The notes beneath the pieces were generated by a model. That model had not been told where the DNA came from, did no database searches, and worked only from the letters and a program-made list of their open reading frames with translations. This document shows positions 1-10,211 of a stretch of DNA of 64,000 nt, piece after piece; positions within the stretch are counted from its first letter, which is position 1; the number at the start of each line of letters is the position of its first letter. Source of the DNA: Sphaerulina vaccinii (lineage: Eukaryota; Ascomycota; Dothideomycetes; Mycosphaerellales; Mycosphaerellaceae); contig JAKUDP010000001.1 in NCBI GenBank assembly GCA_022570795.1, positions 1,116,001 through 1,180,000 of the forward strand. The letters are read 5' to 3'. Both the position numbers and the translations under genes were made by a program.

Positions 1-1511
1 AGAGCGCACTCGATGATCGTCAGACCTAGGGACCAAATGTCGGACTGTACGCTATAGGTTCCCACGGCGCCGCCAGGCGCACCACCGCCACCACTCGAGA
101 TTCTCTCGGGAGCCATATATGATTGACACCCAATGTTCGTCTTGGCTATACTTGCCACAAGATTGCCCGACACACCGAAATCGCAGACCTTGATCTGTCC
201 CCTTGTGTTCATGAGAATGTTTGTAGGTTTCACATCTCGGTGGATGATGTTGTGTTCTTCCTTCAATGATTTCAGTCCAAGCGTTGTGCAGTATGTGATC
301 TTTCTCAGGACGCCTTCAGGCACACCGTCTCCATATATTTTGTCGCAACTGCCACCGTCCATGAATTCCATACAGATATACACGGCACCTTCCTGGAAAA
401 AAGCCCCGTAGAAGTCGACAATGTATGGCGATACGCATCGATGTAGAATATCCAGCTCCATGATAATAGACTGGAACTTCGCATCATCCAGCTCTAATCG
501 CATCTCCTTCATTGCCATGACTATGCCTGTCGTCCCGCCTCGTCCATATACTTGCTGAGAAGTGGCATTCGTAGGCGTGGTGTTCGTAGTGGGAGAGGAA
601 GGTGACTGCTCTTCGTCCGCCAGCGGTCCGCGAGCCTTGTTTCCTGCCAGACCTTGACCGGTCTTCCTGAACTTCGGCCTGGAATGTCTCACCTTGTATA
701 CTGTGCCGTAGTTGCCCTTCCCCAGCTCGTCCAGAGTATCCACTTCGTCCAAACTTATACTGAAACTCTTGCCAGATGTAAAGTCGATGCCACCACCATG
801 CACAACCGCCTTGCCCTTGAACATCAAGGCACCCGTCTTGGTGTCAATCATATCAGCGTACTTGTCCATTGCTGTCTCCTGCTTCTTTGGCTCTTGGTTG
901 GAAGCATCGCCGTTAGGTGCTCCACCGCCCATACTAGAGAGTGTCATGCCCGGCGGCTTCTTCCTTCCTGCTGGAGCTGCCGAGCCTGGCATCGGACCAG
1001 CTCCTGGCAAACCTCCAGGCAATTTCATTCCCCGCCTCTCTGCCATGGACATAGGCTTAGTACTCCCAGGCACAGCAGGCGAAGAGTGCATTGGCGTTGG
1101 TGTGGGTCTATTCATGCCCGGAGGCAGCTTAAAGTTCGAAGGAAAGCCACTTGGAGCGCCTGGACCAGCACCGGGTGTGGGCGTGCTTAGAGGGTTGCGG
1201 TTTGGGAGAGGTGTAGCAGGTCCCGATCTTGCCAGCGAGAAAGCCTTCATGCGAGCAGCAATATCTGGGTTCATGGTTGGTGGATTGCCTCTAGCAAATG
1301 TTGCAGCTGCTGGCCTGCGCGCTGCATCAAGCTGGCCACGCGATGTGGACGAAGCAGTCATGCCAGCCATACTGGAAGGGATACTACTTTCGGAGGCCAT
1401 TCTTTGTATTGGAGGAGATGTTTGAGGAAGGACAGGGCTTTCGAGCGGCGAGGTAAGCCCATCTGGCGAAGTAGGCGGCGACTCCATCGGTGACTCTAGG
1501 TCTTCAGACAT
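1..1511 (-). CDS. PBS2: MAP kinase kinase of the HOG pathway, PBS2-like (C-terminus cut by window edge)
   Basis: Dual-specificity kinase expected to phosphorylate the Hog1-type MAP kinase in osmotic and oxidative stress signalling in the cytoplasm. The start ATG is at 1511 (protein begins MSEDLESPMESPPTSP). The 503 codons present read without interruption and the frame is still open at base 1. Residues 1 to about 270 are a Ser/Pro/Gly-rich low-complexity leader, as is usual for PBS2. The kinase domain follows: a glycine loop GKGNYGTV, ATP lysine K335 in MAMKEMRLE, catalytic HRDVKPTN around residue 424, DFG in KICDFGVSG, and the activation segment SGNLVASIAKTNIG with the Ser/Thr pair phosphorylated by upstream MAPKKKs. 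This activation segment is characteristic of PBS2 rather than the Ste7 or Mkk1 types. The distal kinase lobe (after SDIWSLGLTIIECAL) lies outside the window. Confidence 0.93.
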   Translation of the reverse strand, partial: MSEDLESPMESPPTSPDGLTSPLESPVLPQTSPPIQRMASESSIPSSMAGMTASSTSRGQLDAARRPAAATFARGNPPTMNPDIAARMKAFSLARSGPATPLPNRNPLSTPTPGAGPGAPSGFPSNFKLPPGMNRPTPTPMHSSPAVPGSTKPMSMAERRGMKLPGGLPGAGPMPGSAAPAGRKKPPGMTLSSMGGGAPNGDASNQEPKKQETAMDKYADMIDTKTGALMFKGKAVVHGGGIDFTSGKSFSISLDEVDTLDELGKGNYGTVYKVRHSRPKFRKTGQGLAGNKARGPLADEEQSPSSPTTNTTPTNATSQQVYGRGGTTGIVMAMKEMRLELDDAKFQSIIMELDILHRCVSPYIVDFYGAFFQEGAVYICMEFMDGGSCDKIYGDGVPEGVLRKITYCTTLGLKSLKEEHNIIHRDVKPTNILMNTRGQIKVCDFGVSGNLVASIAKTNIGCQSYMAPERISSGGGGAPGGAVGTYSVQSDIWSLGLTIIECA

Positions 1512-3176
1512 GATGAATGAAGATAGGTGGCCTGGTGGCCGATCGTGCTCGTGCGACTCGTCTCAGGACTGCGTGAATTCTTGTCTGAGTGGATTGGTCC
1601 TTCTTTCTGCTAAAGTCACGGGCGGGTGGCTCTTGTCCGAGGACCTGCGGTCGTGCCAGCACAGCACTTGTCGTCCTGTGTTCGGTGTGCACGGAGGTAT
1701 GGCCGTGTTCCGCGATCTCATGCAGTAGGATTGCAGTGACGATCGACGTTAAGGAAGCTTCGTGGCGGTGCAAATTCGTTTTGAGTAGCTCGAAAGACAG
1801 TCTCTGCTCCGGCGATCCCGCTGTGCTTCGTCCTAGCACTTATGAGGAAGTATGTTCGTTTCAGGCAGTCTGTTGGTCTGCTGTATACTCGTGCGTATCA
1901 ACTGCTGTGCAGTGTTTGGAGATGAAAGGTTGTGATAGTGAGATGTCAATGTTGCGTAAGCAGAACGATATCCAGTCAATCGTAGTGTTTCAGTCCCACG
2001 TGAAGATTGTGGCGCTGGCAGTCGGCTATTGCGGTGCAAAAAGCGAGTATAAGTTGGTCAAGAGGCAACAAAAGCCTCCAGGAGATTCTCGGCGGTCACG
2101 ATATTGCAATCTTGGAAGAAAGATCACACAGACTGTCTCCAATCCACCACGCGTCTCCGTGAACGGGAGTTGCCCAATGCTGCTTTGCACGGTTGGAGGA
2201 ATCAGTGCGAGCGAGACATGCTCATCATCATTATGCCACTGCAAGGATAAATGAACAGATATGCTAGCAGGTAATCTCTGCACACAAACAAGTGGACTCA
2301 TATCGATAGACAGATTGCACATAGAACTGTGGCTCATCATGTACTACTGTCGGAGAATCGCTGTACGCCTTCGTTGATACCGTACGCTCGTCCGATTGCG
2401 TACTTCAAGAGCACAAGTTGTTCCTATCGACGCTAGCAGTATGCTGCGCAAAGCTGCGGATTGGTAGCCAAGCATGGGCTGCATATGATAAGAAGACGAC
2501 TTGCTTTTGCACGCTGTCGTACTATTGTTTCTGCTTGGCACTGACATTTCAAGATGTTGAAGCTTGTAGAAGACAGCAACATCGTGGTTGTTTCTTGCGA
2601 TATCTCTGCCATAGTGGAAAGGTGGAGCGAGAAGTGGTCCTTGAATGGAGAAGTGAAGGATCATGCCAGCAACGTTGAGGAACGCCACACACGCACGTGT
2701 TCGCATCTGCCACTCAGAGCACTGAAATCCACTGTGATCCAGCCTCCACTTTAACTTTCTAGTCGTGCATACCAAAAGTCCGCAGAGCAGGGTTTCGTGA
2801 GCCAAGCACAAGCCAAGTGCATCGTGATGCTGCGACAAGACTTTGACGAACGACATCGCCATCCTCCTCCCTTTCTGTGCTCGTCTACCTTTCTTGCACT
2901 CGTTCTATCCTCTGGACCTGCCCTAAAAACACCATTGACGAGTGTTTCGGATTCTTGCGGGGGCATATCTTGGTTGCCTGCACAGTGCATGTGAAGCGTT
3001 CAGGGGACAGCTTCGATACATTGAACCCGACAAGGAACGACCGTTTTCAAATTCGCGTGGGAAGAAGCACCGTATCACATCATTCGACCACGCTTTGAGA
3101 GGAACAAAGAGCTCCTCGTGGTTCCGCCACTCCGAACGAGCCTCGATAGGCTGACTGAGTCCGCCGACCAACAAAG
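1512..3176. other. Long divergent intergenic region (PBS2 / PIN-like carrier)
   Basis: About 1.66 kb between divergent start codons. It must hold both promoters and 5' leaders. Several frames are open by chance (for example 1589-2254 on the plus strand), but they are Cys/Ser-rich, have no recognisable domain and lack a convincing start context. No gene called. Confidence 0.5.
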
Positions 3177-4982
3177 ATGGTGTTCGACACACCCAAGTCC
3201 TTTCGCCTGCGCGAACTCGCCAGCGCCTCTCTCGTCGCCTTCAAGCAACGACGAAGCGTAACCGAGCAGTCATCCATGAGCTATCCGCTATGGGAGGCTG
3301 CAGCCAACATCACCATGGACGCCATTACTACGACCGCGCACGAGTCGCATCCCAACTTCCTGCACCTCGCTGGGCTGGTGTCGGAAGCAGTGTTGGAAGT
3401 GGTGTTCGTCGCACTACCAGGATTCTTGGTGGCCAAATCGGGCATGTTCGATGCCAACAGCCAGAAGTTCCTGGCAGAGCTCAATACTATGGTGTTCACG
3501 CCATGCTTGATCTTCACGAAACTGGCCAGCCAGCTCAATGCCGATAAGCTTGCAGACCTGGCCGTGATTCCATTCATCTTCATCGTTCAGACGATAGTAT
3601 CGTTCACGGCGGCGCAGATAATGGCACGACTTTTTGGCTTCGGGAAGAAAAACAAGAAGATGCAGAAGAACTTTGTGCTCGCGATGGGTGTGTTTGGAAA
3701 CTCGAACTCGTTGCCAATTTCACTCGTTCTGAGCTTGAGCAAGACCATCCAAGGTCTGCATTGGGATCGGATACCAGGAGACAACGATGAAGAGGTGGGA
3801 GCGAGAGGTATTCTATATCTGCTTATCTTCCAACAACTGGGACAACTTCTGCGATGGACCTGGGGATACTCCGTATTGTTAAAGCCAGCGGATGGTTATA
3901 CCGCATCCGAGTGTGGAGACGATGATGAAGAACAAGCGCGTTTGATCGAAGATGGACCTTGGAGCGATGAGAACGACCACCCGGTGAAAGGCAAAGGAGG
4001 TAGCGATTCTGGCTTCAATAGCGCGTCCGAAACACCAACCTCCTCTTTGACCGCATCAAGAGAAGACCTTCGATCAGAGATCGTACCTGCTACTCCAGCA
4101 AATGGCAACGATATCAGCACCGAGCCACGAAAATTGCCCCGGCGAAACATCGACGAAGATGCGGATAGTGTCCGCTCCTCTTCTACGACATCGATCACTC
4201 GATATCCTCAATTCTCGCGAACGCAGTCTTCACGATCTGCAGCAGATGCCCCTGCAGGCTGGAAGGCACCGCTGTACCGTGTGCAGAACACTGTGGTGCT
4301 GTACGCACGTAAAGTGTGGCTTACCATTAGTACATTCTTCAGCAACCTCTTCCGAGCACTGCCCTTCCCAGTACAGAAGGTGTTGAAGTTCTTCCACTAC
4401 TACAACAGCAGGTTCTGGGCTGGCGTCTGGAGACAAATGAATCCTCCGCTCTGGGCAATGCTGGCAGCTCTGATCGTAGCCAGTGTTCCAAGTCTGCAAC
4501 ACCTCTTCTTCGACGATGGCACTCTCATCCGCAACTCTGTCACTCGTGCAGTGGAACAGAGTGGAGGTGTAGCCGTCCCTCTCATCCTGGTGGTCCTAGG
4601 TGCAAATCTGGCGCGCTCGACATTACCGCAAGATCAGCTTGCTACGTCTCCGGAAGAAAAGAAGGAAGAACGCAAGCTACTTTATGCCTCACTCCTGAGC
4701 AGAATGGTGGTTCCTGTGATTATCATGGCTCCCGTTCTGGCATTGGTTGCGAAGTACGTGCCAGTGTCGATCCTGGACGATCCTATCTTCATCATTGTCT
4801 GCTTCTTGTTGACTGGAGCTCCTTCGGCTTTGCAGCTTGCTCAGATTTGCCAGCTGAACAACGTCTTCATGGGCGCAATGTCTAGTCTGCTCGTAGCAAG
4901 TTACGTCGTGGTTATCTTCCCGAGTACACTGTTGCTTGTGCTTATGGCATTGGAGGTCCTGGAGTGGGCTGTCCTGAACTAG
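3177..4982 (+). CDS. PIN-like (auxin efflux carrier family) membrane transporter
   Basis: Single-exon 601-residue membrane protein of the Mem_trans/auxin-efflux-carrier-like family, which in fungi comprises uncharacterised transporters probably of internal membranes. The architecture is typical: about five hydrophobic segments in residues 60-235 (LVSEAVLEVVFVALPGFLVA, then FVLAMGVFGNSNSLPISLVL with the conserved GNSNSLP-type motif), a long acidic/Ser-rich cytoplasmic loop at about 240-370, and five hydrophobic segments to the C-terminus. The second half carries GAPSALQLAQICQLN, a signature of this family. The start at 3177 has A at -3 and G at +4. The in-frame ATG at 3276 has a poor context, but would remove a 33-residue basic leader and remains possible. 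Substrate cannot be inferred. Confidence 0.85.
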   Translation: MVFDTPKSFRLRELASASLVAFKQRRSVTEQSSMSYPLWEAAANITMDAITTTAHESHPNFLHLAGLVSEAVLEVVFVALPGFLVAKSGMFDANSQKFLAELNTMVFTPCLIFTKLASQLNADKLADLAVIPFIFIVQTIVSFTAAQIMARLFGFGKKNKKMQKNFVLAMGVFGNSNSLPISLVLSLSKTIQGLHWDRIPGDNDEEVGARGILYLLIFQQLGQLLRWTWGYSVLLKPADGYTASECGDDDEEQARLIEDGPWSDENDHPVKGKGGSDSGFNSASETPTSSLTASREDLRSEIVPATPANGNDISTEPRKLPRRNIDEDADSVRSSSTTSITRYPQFSRTQSSRSAADAPAGWKAPLYRVQNTVVLYARKVWLTISTFFSNLFRALPFPVQKVLKFFHYYNSRFWAGVWRQMNPPLWAMLAALIVASVPSLQHLFFDDGTLIRNSVTRAVEQSGGVAVPLILVVLGANLARSTLPQDQLATSPEEKKEERKLLYASLLSRMVVPVIIMAPVLALVAKYVPVSILDDPIFIIVCFLLTGAPSALQLAQICQLNNVFMGAMSSLLVASYVVVIFPSTLLLVLMALEVLEWAVLN

Positions 4983-5608
4983 GATGTGCCTACATATACT
5001 GGGCGACTACAACAACGGATCGAGGAAAGGGACATGGATAGAAAATACATTGTACATGCATCGAGTCGAAGCCGATTCAAGTCGAGGGCAGCGACTGGCT
5101 AAGAAAAGGCAACAGGACCATAAGGCAGTGATGTGGTCTGTTGTACGACGTTACGATTGTGCTATTGGCGAGGCGCTCTGGGAGTTCAAGAATCAGTGTA
5201 CAACAACGGGACTGGGGAGCATTGGGCATACGAATTGGGTACCTGAGTAGCTAGCAAGCTCTCCTATCCACTGAACGGTTGACTGCATCCACGGCGTCTA
5301 CTACTATCATACCACATCTCTCGTGATACAGAGCAGCTGAATGTCACGGGACAGGGTGTCTCATGTTGCCACTCCGCGCCAAGCAAAACGAGCTAAAGAA
5401 CACTTAAGCAGGATGATAGACGTCACCACGACGCGTAGACGCATAGCTTTCAGCAGACTCGCGTTTTGGCGTTCACGAATATATGAGTTGCTAAAACCGC
5501 CAGTCCCTCAAGCATATCACATTTCAACTTGTCGCAGATCTTCTCTCCAACACCAAGACGCCTTCTACTTCACTTACGAGCTTCGACTTCACGGAAACTC
5601 TTCCCATA
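4983..5608. other. Intergenic region, carrier 3' end / NTF2-like promoter
   Basis: About 630 bp between two plus-strand genes. The plus-strand frame at 4984-5250 starts two bases after the carrier stop and resembles no known protein. Nothing else supported. Confidence 0.4.
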
Positions 5609-6335
5609 ATGGCCTCCACCAGCGTCGGCGCAACAGGCGCCCCAGCCAATGCCCCAGGCGAGCAACATGAAGTCCGACAGACCACCACAACAGAAGACAT
5701 GAAGCCCAACCCATCTCAATCGATTCCACTCTCCGCAGCTCGTCAAGCTCTAGTGGACGACATCATTGCCCTTTATTCGTGCGAACCTACCATCAAGCGT
5801 GTAGAACGTTATACACCTGACTGCGTCTACGACGATCAGTTCGTTTACGCGAATGATCGCTATAAGATGGCTGGTCAATGGTTTGCTTTACCAAAGTTGT
5901 TCAAGGCGAGTAAGAATGAGGGCTATGAAATTATCAAGAATGAGGATAATTTGATACAATTCAAGAACGAGTGAGTAGATTCAGTGTTCGTATTTCAGAG
6001 TACTTGCTAACACCCTCTTTAGACAAAGCTGGACTTTCAAGATCATCCCGAAGACTGCAACGATCAATGCTCTCGTCAGTCTGTCGTTGGAGCCTGGGAG
6101 TGAGGAAGCTGGTTTCGTGCGTGTCAAGTACCATAAGGACCAAGCTAACGACAAGGACTACAGTCATGAGGGACTTGGCTTTTCGTTTAAGAAGTGGCAG
6201 GCAGATCAAGTGGCGAAGCATATGGACTCGGAAGAGGTAGCTTACTTCGAGAAGGACAAGGTGGCTGGGAAAGAGCCTGTTAGGAAGTATGGCTCGGGTG
6301 ATGTTGATGGAGATGCGCCAAAGAAGGACTTCTAG
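5609..6335 (+). CDS. NTF2-like (SnoaL-type fold) protein, function unknown
   Basis: Two exons, 5609-5970 and 6023-6335, give 224 residues. The intron 5971-6022 (52 nt) has GTGAGT, branch TGCTAAC at 6005-6011 and TTTAG. After a low-complexity N-terminus (1-45) the protein has a pattern common in NTF2-like domains: a helix (ARQALVDDIIALYSC), then YTPDCVYDDQFVYANDRYK, where a Tyr-rich stretch with acidic residues precedes a helix (MAGQWFALPKLF), and then beta strands around QSWTFKIIPKTATINALVSL. The C-terminus is hydrophilic (ends DGDAPKKDF). No catalytic residues can be assigned. The intron 3' half resembles the introner-like introns elsewhere in the window (see findings). Confidence 0.75.
5971..6022 (+). 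repeat. Possible relic of an introner-like element (intron)
   Basis: The 3' part of this 52-nt intron, TTTCAGAG then TACTTGCTAAC, matches the 3' part of the 147-nt introner-like introns (TTTTCAGAGATACTTGCTAA) apart from one deleted base. The 5' two-thirds of the element would be missing. The match is short, so homology is tentative. Confidence 0.35.
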
Positions 6336-6748
6336 AGGTGTTGATCAGGTAGCATCATTACAGTTATAGATTCATCAGAACGACTTTCACAAAACCATTC
6401 AACAGTTAAAATGTAGGGTTAAAATGTAAGGTATCGTATTCTCATCATTCATATATATCTAAAGTTATACTGCTTCCAGGAATTTTGAGCTCTCTCCATC
6501 GCCAACTACACCATGGTTCGAAGAAATCGGTCGTTGGCGCTCGCACGTACTCTTTGCTTCGGGCTGCACAGACTCCAGCAATTAGCAGAGACGTGATAGA
6601 CGTTAGACTTCATGCTGGTCTCGCGATTTGATGTCTCCGTTCCTGGACCTATCTTCGCAAGCATGTCGAGCGTGCTCATACTAGCACAGACCACGCGAGA
6701 TATGCAGAACACCCGCCAACGATCATTTTCATTGACCCTTATACCAGC
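6336..6748. other. Convergent intergenic region
   Basis: About 410 bp between convergent stop codons. It holds the 3' ends of the NTF2-like gene and the small hydrophilic gene. AT-rich blocks (for example around 6400-6470) fit polyadenylation regions. No gene seen. Confidence 0.4.
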
Positions 6749-7197
6749 TTAGAGAGTCCTGCCAGTAGGCTGAGTGTCGTTTACTGGGTCAGTGACATGA
6801 CTTCCAGCATTCGTGCCAGCCGGGGTAGTGTGCGTCGTTTCATGACCTCCGTGGCTTCCAACACTCGTGCCAGCAGGCGTGGTGTGCGTGTGGTCTTCAG
6901 ACTTGTCTGCTGAAACCTTCTGCTCGACTTCCTTAGCAGCGAGCTTTGCATCCCCAGAGAAGCCAGTGGACTTGTGGTTGTTGCCCAGGAGATCGTCTGC
7001 AAAAGCGTTGACGTTGTTGCGAATGCCCTCAGAGAGATTCTGCAGATTCATGTTAGCTATACAGTATATTTAAACCACGATCCGAATAGATCCTGGAACA
7101 TGTTACAGCAGACAGGACATCATACGTTCAAGCCCTTGAGTCCTCCCTTCACTTGCTCTGCGGCGTTCTCGCCTGAAGCGCCGCTATTGGCAGACAT
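6749..7197 (-). CDS. Small hydrophilic repeat protein, possibly stress-related
   Basis: Two exons, 7197-7126 and 7039-6749, give 120 residues. The intron 7125-7040 has GTATGA, branch GCTAAC and CTGCAG. The protein begins MSANSGASGENAAEQVKGGL and is almost free of hydrophobic residues. It has an Asn/Asp-rich middle (GIRNNVNAFADDLLG), a Lys/Glu stretch, and two copies of HTTPAGT followed by a GSH motif near the C-terminus. Small Gly/Asn/Lys-rich proteins of this kind in fungi are often starvation- or desiccation-induced (CsbD- or LEA-like). The similarity here is compositional only, so I assign no family. The divergent neighbour is the elongase gene. Confidence 0.7.
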
Positions 7198-7697
7198 GAT
7201 TGTTGATTGGTTGATAGATGTAGTTTTTGCTTTTCTGGTTGATTCGAATGCAGGTAGATGGACTTGGTGAACTTGGTATGAGAGAGTACTTACGACAGCA
7301 GCTTTTTGCCAATATGTCGCTTCGAGCAAGAATGTATGGAAACGGACGGGTCGTCATCGCTTTGTTTGGCAATGATGTCAGAAGTGGAATTTTGCTGGCT
7401 TTGGCTTTGGCTTTGCTTCCCAGCCACTCCAAAGACAGACAGCGACCATCGCCAGCGCTTGCAATTCCAGAAGCACGCAGACAACGACAACAACATCGAC
7501 GACTTCTTCTTCCTCTTCTTTTACCTCGAGGCACCACTTCACGCCATGTGGTAGTCAACATAACAACTTCTTATCGCTTTCCCAACACTACCATCTGAGT
7601 CGCGTGCTCTTCACGCGTCGAGCTCGGTGAAACAGCTTGCGCCTCGCGCCAATCGAGCTGCGACCACCCTCCATCACCACTCCGAAACACCGCAACC
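7198..7697. other. Divergent promoter region (small hydrophilic protein / elongase)
   Basis: 500 bp between divergent starts. Includes a repetitive GGCTTTGGCTTTGGCTTT stretch near 7401-7420 and CAACGACAACAACATC near 7483-7500. No conserved coding frame. Confidence 0.4.
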
Positions 7698-10211
7698 ATG
7701 TCCGGCCCTCAGATCTATCTGCGATGGCCTTCTTTCACCCTCAGCGCGCTCAACCCAGACCCACTCCCGATTACGCTGCCCCCGCCGATCAAGGAACGAT
7801 CGTTTCGCGCACCATTCGGGATTGACAAGGATCTCTTCAACTTCGCGCTCAAGCCGCAAGTACCAATCATCTTCGCCAGCACGTACGTCGTGAGCGTTCT
7901 GCTGCTGAATGCCTACAACCGCAAGCGCAACCATAAGCCTTGGGCTATTGCGCGCCAGCAGTGGTTCAAGTACTTTGTCATTATTCACAATGCTCTCCTC
8001 ACCATTTACTCCACCGCGACCTTTGTGGCGATGTGTAGAGCTATCGTGCACACCTGGCCTGGACTCAGCAACGAAAATGGATTGGCAGGCGTCGCAGACG
8101 CGCTGTGCAAGATCAATGGTCCACGAGGCCTAGGCGATGCTGCTACGTTCAACAGCACGGTCAACATCTGGGAGGTCAAGAATACTGTGATCAAATTGGG
8201 CTACGATGGCAACCCAGATCCAACTGATTATGGCCGTCTGTGGAACGAGGGACTCGCATTCTGGGGCTGGATCTTCTACATCAGCAAATTCTACGAGGTG
8301 ATTGATACATTGATCATCTTGGCGAAGGGCAAGAGAAGCGCGACATTGCAGACCTACCACCACGCCGGTGCTATGCTTTGCATGTGGGCAGGAATCCGCT
8401 ATATGAGCCCGCCCATCTGGATGTTCGTGTTCGTCAACTCGTTCATTCATGGACTGATGTACACTTACTTCACTCTGACAGCTCTTGGATACAAGGTTCC
8501 AGCATCCGTCAAGCGAACTTTGACTTCCCTACAGATCACCCAATTTGTGTGGGGCGCCTCTTACGCTGCCATGCACCTGTTTGTGCAGTACGACATTCCG
8601 ATCTCTACCCCATACCAGGTCGCGCACACCATCTTTGCAATCGCGTCGAGCGCAACATCGAAGGCACAGTCAGCCACATCAGCTGTCTCCGAGGTCATCG
8701 CAACTCCTAGTGCTGTTGCGTGGGGTGCTCTGGGTAAGAAGCTTCTGCTACGAGCACTTGGAGAGGAAGGCTTGGCAGAGAAGGTGCACGGCAAGCAGCA
8801 TCAGCCACTCAACGCGATCATGGAAGAGAAGATTGAGCAATTCAAGGAGCAAGTCTCAGGAGTGCCGAAGTACAGACACGAGACACGCTGGAGAACCGAG
8901 TGGACTCGCACTGACTGCCTCGACACTACTGGAGAAGCCTTCGCTGTCTACCTCAACCTGTTCTACCTGGCACCACTTACTTTCTTGTTCGCACGGTTCT
9001 TCTACAAGGCTTACCTTAAGAGGGGCAAGGCTCGTACTGCATCTCAAGGTGCGAGAAAAGTGATCGACTCAGCCAAGGAAGGAGAAGTGAAGACCGAGGA
9101 GAAAGTCGAAGAGGCGGGCAAGCGACTCGAGGGCAAGATTGCCAAGATCGATGGGAAGGATATCCAGCAACAACTTCGACGTGATGTTCAATCTCTGAAA
9201 GAAGGCACCTATAAGACTGGGCGCCGGGTCAGCGAAAAGATTCAGCATCTCGAAGAGCAAATCGACAATGCATCAGTAAAGGTCAAGCAGACAAGCAAGA
9301 CTGTCGTCGAGAAGACGAGGGAAACCATTGGCGAAGAAAACATTCAGAACTTCGAGCATAAGGTGCAGGAGACCTCAGAGTCGGCAAAGCAAACTGGTAA
9401 GGATGTTGCACAGCAAGGTCAGCAGATGAGCAAGAACGCTGCCAAGAAGGCAAGACAGGCAGCCAATAATGCTGCCAGCCAGGCCAAGGAGGAGAGTAAG
9501 AAGCTAGAGACTGGAAGCCCAAACAGTGGTGCTTCACCAGCCAAGAAGAGCGGTACTGCCACTCCACAGGACGACAAGTGGTTCGCCAGCGAGAACGACT
9601 TGGACAACGAGCAAGTCGAACAGGAAGATACTGCCGCAGTAAAGCATGAGAGCAAAGACGACTTTGAGGCAGAGGCGAAGCGCATTCACAAGGAAGGTAC
9701 GGATTACATCAAACAACAGGTGCAAAGCACTTCTTCAGAAGCGCCCGCTAATGGCGGCGCAAAGGCTGAGCTCCTGCCTACCGATGGCAATTCGAAGGCG
9801 GAGAGCGAGAGCAAGCAAGACTCCATTCTCGAGGCTTCTCAAGCGTCACGTCCAGGAGTGAAAGATGAGCTACCAGCAGGCGGTGCCACAGAGCAAAAGT
9901 CGAAGAAGGAGAACGCAGTACCCAATCTGGTTACCAACTCGTACGCATCGATCGCCAGTCTCGATGAAGAGGATACCGATGCCATGGGCAAATCAGGAGC
10001 TATAATCGATCTTGATCTCGCCGCATCACGAGCAGAGGAGGCTGCAGATAAGGTCGAACAGTCCCTACAAGCACGCCCAACCTCTTCCGGGACTAGCAAG
10101 CGTCACGAGTCTCCCACGAAACTGCCTAGAAAGCTAGATTCGAGGTCACAGTCCCGTTCGCAGTCTCCATCGAAGAAGCCTTTTGCTCCTCCAGGAGGTA
10201 GTGGGAAGTGA
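7698..10211 (+). CDS. ELO-family very-long-chain fatty acid elongase with long helical C-terminal extension
   Basis: Single exon, 837 residues. Residues about 50-440 form a membrane domain of the ELO (GNS1/SUR4) family, the 3-ketoacyl-CoA synthases of the endoplasmic reticulum that condense malonyl-CoA with acyl-CoA. Diagnostic motifs are KFYEVIDTLIILAKGK (197-212) and LQTYHHAGAM (217-226). The latter is the His-box, here QTYHH rather than the commonest HxxHH. Other ELO blocks are NSFIHGLMYTYF and TSLQITQFVWG. A last hydrophobic segment lies near residues 415-435. The remaining 400 residues are soluble, Lys/Glu/Gln/Ala-rich and strongly helical (KTVVEKTRETIGEENIQNF and similar), LEA- or apolipoprotein-like, then Ser/Pro-rich to the end. 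Typical ELO proteins are 270-350 residues. ATG at 7698 follows CAACC. Confidence 0.85.
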   Translation: MSGPQIYLRWPSFTLSALNPDPLPITLPPPIKERSFRAPFGIDKDLFNFALKPQVPIIFASTYVVSVLLLNAYNRKRNHKPWAIARQQWFKYFVIIHNALLTIYSTATFVAMCRAIVHTWPGLSNENGLAGVADALCKINGPRGLGDAATFNSTVNIWEVKNTVIKLGYDGNPDPTDYGRLWNEGLAFWGWIFYISKFYEVIDTLIILAKGKRSATLQTYHHAGAMLCMWAGIRYMSPPIWMFVFVNSFIHGLMYTYFTLTALGYKVPASVKRTLTSLQITQFVWGASYAAMHLFVQYDIPISTPYQVAHTIFAIASSATSKAQSATSAVSEVIATPSAVAWGALGKKLLLRALGEEGLAEKVHGKQHQPLNAIMEEKIEQFKEQVSGVPKYRHETRWRTEWTRTDCLDTTGEAFAVYLNLFYLAPLTFLFARFFYKAYLKRGKARTASQGARKVIDSAKEGEVKTEEKVEEAGKRLEGKIAKIDGKDIQQQLRRDVQSLKEGTYKTGRRVSEKIQHLEEQIDNASVKVKQTSKTVVEKTRETIGEENIQNFEHKVQETSESAKQTGKDVAQQGQQMSKNAAKKARQAANNAASQAKEESKKLETGSPNSGASPAKKSGTATPQDDKWFASENDLDNEQVEQEDTAAVKHESKDDFEAEAKRIHKEGTDYIKQQVQSTSSEAPANGGAKAELLPTDGNSKAESESKQDSILEASQASRPGVKDELPAGGATEQKSKKENAVPNLVTNSYASIASLDEEDTDAMGKSGAIIDLDLAASRAEEAADKVEQSLQARPTSSGTSKRHESPTKLPRKLDSRSQSRSQSPSKKPFAPPGGSGK

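Noticed and set aside
712..1425. 237-codon plus-strand open frame
   Set aside because: Antisense to the PBS2 leader; Gly/Pro-rich because it mirrors the low-complexity coding strand.
1589..2862. Open frames of 221 codons (plus, 1589-2254) and 172 codons (minus, 2862-2344) in the PBS2 upstream region
   Set aside because: Composition is Cys/Ser/Val-rich and random-looking, there are no domain signatures, and the 172-codon frame has no matching splice or start context.
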